Position numbers and translations under genes: made by a program. 64,000 bases of DNA, from the NCBI GenBank assembly GCA_011389765.1, contig JAABTT010000004.1, positions 35,975 through 99,974 on the forward strand, given 5' to 3'. Of this stretch, positions 61,121-64,000 are shown in pieces (positions within the stretch are counted from its first letter, which is position 1; each line of letters starts with the position of its first letter). The notes beneath the pieces are model-generated. The model saw nothing but the letters and a program-made list of their open reading frames with translations. It was not told where the DNA came from and searched no databases. The DNA comes from Desulfohalobiaceae bacterium S24. GTDB lineage: Bacteria > Desulfobacterota > Desulfovibrionia > Desulfovibrionales > Desulfothermaceae.

Positions 61121-62209
61121 ATGAATCAGCCCTCTCTCGCGGAGCTCCTTGAGACCTCGGCTCAAGGCCGGCGTATCCACAAAGAAGAAGCCCTGCTTCT
61201 GGCCCGGGAGGCCGAATTCTTTGACCTGGGAATTGCGGCCCAGGCCATCAGAATGCGCCGCCATCCCGAAGAGCTGGTGAGTTATGTCGCCGACAGAAAC
61301 ATCAACTACTCCAACGTTTGTGTCTGCGCCTGCAAATTCTGCGCTTTTTTCCGTGCTCCAGGACACGCGGGCGGCTATGTCCTGAGCCGGGATGAACTGG
61401 CCCGAAAAATCGAAGAGACCCAGGCTGTCGGCGGGACGCAAATTCTGCTTCAAGGGAGCCATCACCCGAGCCTCCCCCTTGCTTTTTACCTGGACATGCT
61501 TGCCTTCATCAAGGCGCGCTATCCGGAAATCCACATCCATGCCTTTTCTCCCCCGGAAATCATGCACATTGCCAAACTTTCCTCCCTGGCGCCCAGGGAA
61601 GTCCTGAAGGAGTTCATTCAGGCCGGATTGGATTCAATACCGGGCGGGGGAGCCGAAATCCTGGTTGACCGGGTCAGAAAACTGGTGTCCCCCAATAAAT
61701 GCAGCGCCGGCCAGTGGCTGGAAATCATGCGCCTGGCCCATGAGCTGGGCTTGAAAACCACAGCCACCATGATGTTCGGACATTGCGAAACCCTGGAGGA
61801 GAGGATCGAGCATCTGCTCGTCCTGCGGCGCCTGCAGGATGAAACCGGCGGCTTCACCGCCTTTATCCCCTGGACCTTTCAACCGGATCATACCCGGCTG
61901 CCCCTTCCGAAAACCACAAGCATCACCTATCTCCGAACCCTGGCCCTGGCCAGAATCGTCCTGGACAACATCCCCAATGTGCAGGTCTCCTGGGTTACCA
62001 TGGGATCAAAAATTGCGCAGCTCGGTCTCTTCTTCGGAGCCAATGACTTTGGATCGACCATGATTGAAGAAAATGTCGTCGCGGCTTCAGGGGTTCATTT
62101 CCGCATGAGCCGGTCGGATATAGAAACAACGCTCCAAGAGGCCGGCTTCAGGCCTGCGCAGCGTCGCATGGATTACAGTCTGCTTGAGCCGGCAAAACGG
62201 GCAGACTGA
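61121..62209 (+). CDS. mqnC: cyclic dehypoxanthinyl futalosine synthase
   Basis: Radical SAM enzyme that cyclises dehypoxanthine futalosine in menaquinone synthesis. 362 aa, cysteines C67, C71, C74 (NVCVCACKFCAFF). Family blocks: TQILLQGSHHPSLPLAFYLD, SIPGGGAEIL, TATMMFGHCETLEERIEH and NVQVSWVTMG. With mqnE it covers two steps; mqnA, mqnB/fqnB and mqnD must be elsewhere. Menaquinone would serve anaerobic respiration. Confidence 0.93.
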   Translation: MNQPSLAELLETSAQGRRIHKEEALLLAREAEFFDLGIAAQAIRMRRHPEELVSYVADRNINYSNVCVCACKFCAFFRAPGHAGGYVLSRDELARKIEETQAVGGTQILLQGSHHPSLPLAFYLDMLAFIKARYPEIHIHAFSPPEIMHIAKLSSLAPREVLKEFIQAGLDSIPGGGAEILVDRVRKLVSPNKCSAGQWLEIMRLAHELGLKTTATMMFGHCETLEERIEHLLVLRRLQDETGGFTAFIPWTFQPDHTRLPLPKTTSITYLRTLALARIVLDNIPNVQVSWVTMGSKIAQLGLFFGANDFGSTMIEENVVAASGVHFRMSRSDIETTLQEAGFRPAQRRMDYSLLEPAKRAD

Positions 62210-62316
62210 GGCCGGCAATGTTCCTGGGAAACGTGCCGGACTCATGTGAAACTGTACGTAAGATATCGAAGATTCTGACTCGATCAGATCGGCCGGTCCG
62301 GCGGCCAGAAGCGCGG

Positions 62317-62372
62317 CTCGTATGAAACGAGACTTTGCTTTCTCCGTCACCCCGGCGTAGGCCGGGGTCCAG
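62317..62372. repeat. REP-like palindrome, copy C
   Basis: Begins with GCTCGTATGAAAC (62317-62329) like the copy at 36446, then the palindrome 62342-62372 with core CCCCGGCGTAGGCCGGGG and the trailing CCAGCTCTT. Identical over at least 35 bases to the inverted copy B at 36519-36549. Confidence 0.92.
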
Positions 62373-62399
62373 CTCTTCCATAAATATTCACTAATTATA

Positions 62400-62428
62400 T
62401 GTCAGCTTTGCCGGAGGCAGGGCTGACA
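62400..62428. repeat. TGTCAGCC palindromic repeat, copy 3
   Basis: TGTCAGCTTTGCC / GGCAGGGCTGACA around GGA; the two differences from copy 1 still allow G-T pairing. It follows copy C of the other palindrome by 27 AT-rich bases, repeating the arrangement at 36.5-36.7 kb. It ends 40 bases before the next gene. Confidence 0.9.
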
Positions 62429-62467
62429 AGGGAGTGAACTATTCACACAGGGCCGAAACAGCAATGC

Positions 62468-64000
62468 TTGACCAGAATTGTCGAACCGGCACAGAGCGGC
62501 CTGCGCCTGGACAAGTTCTGGGCCCTGGAGCTTGAGGGACAGGGAATCTCCCGCGCCCGAATCATCCAGTGGATCAAGCAGAACAGGGCCAGTCTGAATG
62601 CAAGGCCCTGTCCAAACCCGAGCCAAAAAATCCGGAGCGGAGATCACCTGGGGCTTATCCGGGATCTTCCCGAAAACAGTCTCACCCCGATCCCGGGTCC
62701 ACTGGATATCCTCCGGCAGGACGAACATCTGCTGGTCCTGGACAAGCCGCCTGGACTGACGGTCCATCCCTCCTCTTCCTCCCGGGAGCCCACTCTGGCC
62801 CATTATCTGCTGGCCGCCTTTCCGGAAATCGCCTCTCAGGACCCTTTTCGTCCGGGCATTGTCCATCGCCTGGATAAAGACACTTCCGGTCTTATGTTGG
62901 CGGCCAGGACCTTGGAATGCCGGGAGCAGCTCATGCGGGATCTGGCCGACAGAAGGCTGGAGAAAATTTATCTGGCCCTGGTTCATGGATGTCCTGAAAC
63001 AGAACAGGGACGGATCGAACTTCCCCTGGGCCGGGATCCAAAATCCAAAACCAAGCGAAGTGTCCTGCCGCAAAACGGGCGGGAGGCCCTGACGTTTTTT
63101 CAGGTCCTGCATGTCTTTCCCGAGGACCGGTTCAGCCTGCTTAAAATCAGAATCGTGACCGGGCGCACCCATCAGATTCGCGTCCATCTGGCTCACGAAG
63201 GCTGCCCCATTCTGGGGGACAGAACCTACGGTCCGGCCCATTTCGCTGACCTGCGCCGCCGGAGGCCCGGGCTTTTGAAGCTGTGCAGGCGTCACATGCT
63301 CCACTCTTTTGCTTTGCGCTGCAAACATCCTATAAGCGGGCGGGAACTGCATCTGCAGCGAGCCGTTCCCAAAGACTTTCAGCGGGTCCTTCTCCAGCTG
63401 GCCCGACGTCCCCAGACCGTTGCCGTCACCGGTCCGCAGCCCGGGGAAAGCGCTTGGTTCTGTTCTCTTTTGGCCGAACATCGGCATCCTGTCTGGGATT
63501 GGGAAACGAGCCTCTCCAAGCTGCTCCAGACCGGAGGAGACGGCCTGGAACTCCTGCAGAAGGCCGAAGGCTTGCTTCTCGATCCTGAAACAAGCCTTGG
63601 CAAGGCCAAAAAAGCACTGGACAGCACTGCTGTATCGAGCGCCAGGGACGATTTTCTACGGGAGATCCTGCTGCCCCTGCTCAAACATGATTGCCTCCAG
63701 GACATTGCTCGAAACGGTGCAGCCAGGCTGATCCTCGCCCGGATGCCAAGAGCCCTGTTCCGTACAGTGCAGCAGGATGGTCTCTTCGATGTCCTGCTTC
63801 TGCTCGGCGGGAAAGCCGATCCCTGGACGCCGGACGGCATTCAGGACGGCTCCCTGATATTCGTGAGCAGCGGTTCCCAGGCAGAGCTTGAATGCAGGGC
63901 CGGGGAGATTCGGCGCGTTTTGAGCAGGCAAAGAAGAGAAAACATCCGCGGATTTGTAGGCCGCCTGGAGGATTGGGGCATTGTGAACCCTGGGCAATCG
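62468..64000 (+). CDS. RluA-family pseudouridine synthase fused to a degenerate CoaE-like domain (3' end beyond window)
   Basis: 511 codons, open to the window end. An S4-like N-terminus (about 13-65), then the RluA catalytic domain: VLDKPPGLTVHP, GIVHRLDKDTSGLML with catalytic D136, VTGRTHQIRVHLAHEGCPILGD. After about residue 310 a second domain reads like dephospho-CoA kinase: VAVTGPQPGESA where CoaE has a GGIGSGKST-type P-loop, HPVWDWE for the VIDAD strand, and LDPETSLGKAKKAL...LREILLPLLKHD for the LD-x2-LR...L-x-IIHP stretch. The P-loop lysine is E327 and one residue is missing, so phosphoryl transfer is unlikely. Only TTG 62468 is available as start; an in-frame stop lies at 62435. Which RNA is modified is unknown. 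Confidence 0.8.
   Translation, partial: MTRIVEPAQSGLRLDKFWALELEGQGISRARIIQWIKQNRASLNARPCPNPSQKIRSGDHLGLIRDLPENSLTPIPGPLDILRQDEHLLVLDKPPGLTVHPSSSSREPTLAHYLLAAFPEIASQDPFRPGIVHRLDKDTSGLMLAARTLECREQLMRDLADRRLEKIYLALVHGCPETEQGRIELPLGRDPKSKTKRSVLPQNGREALTFFQVLHVFPEDRFSLLKIRIVTGRTHQIRVHLAHEGCPILGDRTYGPAHFADLRRRRPGLLKLCRRHMLHSFALRCKHPISGRELHLQRAVPKDFQRVLLQLARRPQTVAVTGPQPGESAWFCSLLAEHRHPVWDWETSLSKLLQTGGDGLELLQKAEGLLLDPETSLGKAKKALDSTAVSSARDDFLREILLPLLKHDCLQDIARNGAARLILARMPRALFRTVQQDGLFDVLLLLGGKADPWTPDGIQDGSLIFVSSGSQAELECRAGEIRRVLSRQRRENIRGFVGRLEDWGIVNPGQS

Overview
The window looks like a chromosomal piece of a Gram-negative, strictly anaerobic, probably sulfate-reducing bacterium of the Desulfovibrionales (Desulfobacterota). 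The inference rests on gene content: two ferredoxin-linked 2-oxoacid oxidoreductases, the futalosine menaquinone genes mqnE and mqnC, an lpx/bam/lol envelope operon led by lysS, and a bacterial PFK-2/FBPase-2. There is no phage, integrase, transposase or CRISPR array; the unusual parts are gene fusions, split or decayed genes, and families of intergenic repeats.

Layout. 1-1.5 kb: two oligopeptide ABC ATPases (the first cut by the window edge), then a tRNA-Pro(UGG) on the minus strand with its own promoter and terminator. 2-5 kb: purM convergent with mnmG. 5-10.6 kb: a radical SAM protein, a cereblon-type CULT-domain protein, rpe, transketolase and a PFKFB-like enzyme, so a sugar-phosphate neighbourhood. 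10.6-13.5 kb: a truncated PflX-like radical SAM remnant, RdgC split over two genes, and threonine aldolase. 13.8-17.5 kb: dppD/dppF ATPases, panE and a metallo-beta-lactamase-fold hydrolase. 17.5-22.7 kb (minus): an NfeD-like protein, a 1050-residue hybrid histidine kinase and a family-5 solute-binding protein. 23-29.5 kb: panB, then a minus-strand operon running XRE-cupin regulator, porG, a GltD-PorD fusion, porA, porB.

29.8-34.8 kb: a TrpXYZ-like ABC transporter with an attenuator-like hairpin after the binding protein and a terminator at the end of the ATPase, then a PaaI-type thioesterase, a methyltransferase and a HOGA1-like aldolase. 34.9-44 kb: a branched-chain amino acid block with livK, livGFHM on the opposite strand, azlCD, and a korA/korB-gamma oxidoreductase; import, export and 2-oxoacid oxidation of branched-chain compounds appear to be grouped. 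44-45.7 kb: an ABM-domain protein and a LOG-family protein. 45.8-54.9 kb (minus): lysS-lolC-lolD-bamA-skp-lpxD-fabZ-lpxA with mostly overlapping genes. 55-62.2 kb: a two-domain radical SAM/DUF2344 protein, an LSm-like protein, cvpA, mazG, mqnE and mqnC. 62.5 kb to the edge: an RluA pseudouridine synthase fused to what looks like a degenerate CoaE kinase domain, open at the window end.

Intergenic DNA carries two repeat themes: arrays with a 7-bp period but different unit sequences (28.1, 36.3-36.4 and 59.8 kb), and REP-like palindromes (36.5, 36.65, 41.5, 62.35 and 62.4 kb), two of which occur together as a composite at 36.5 and 62.4 kb. All functional calls come from reading motifs by eye; no database search was run.
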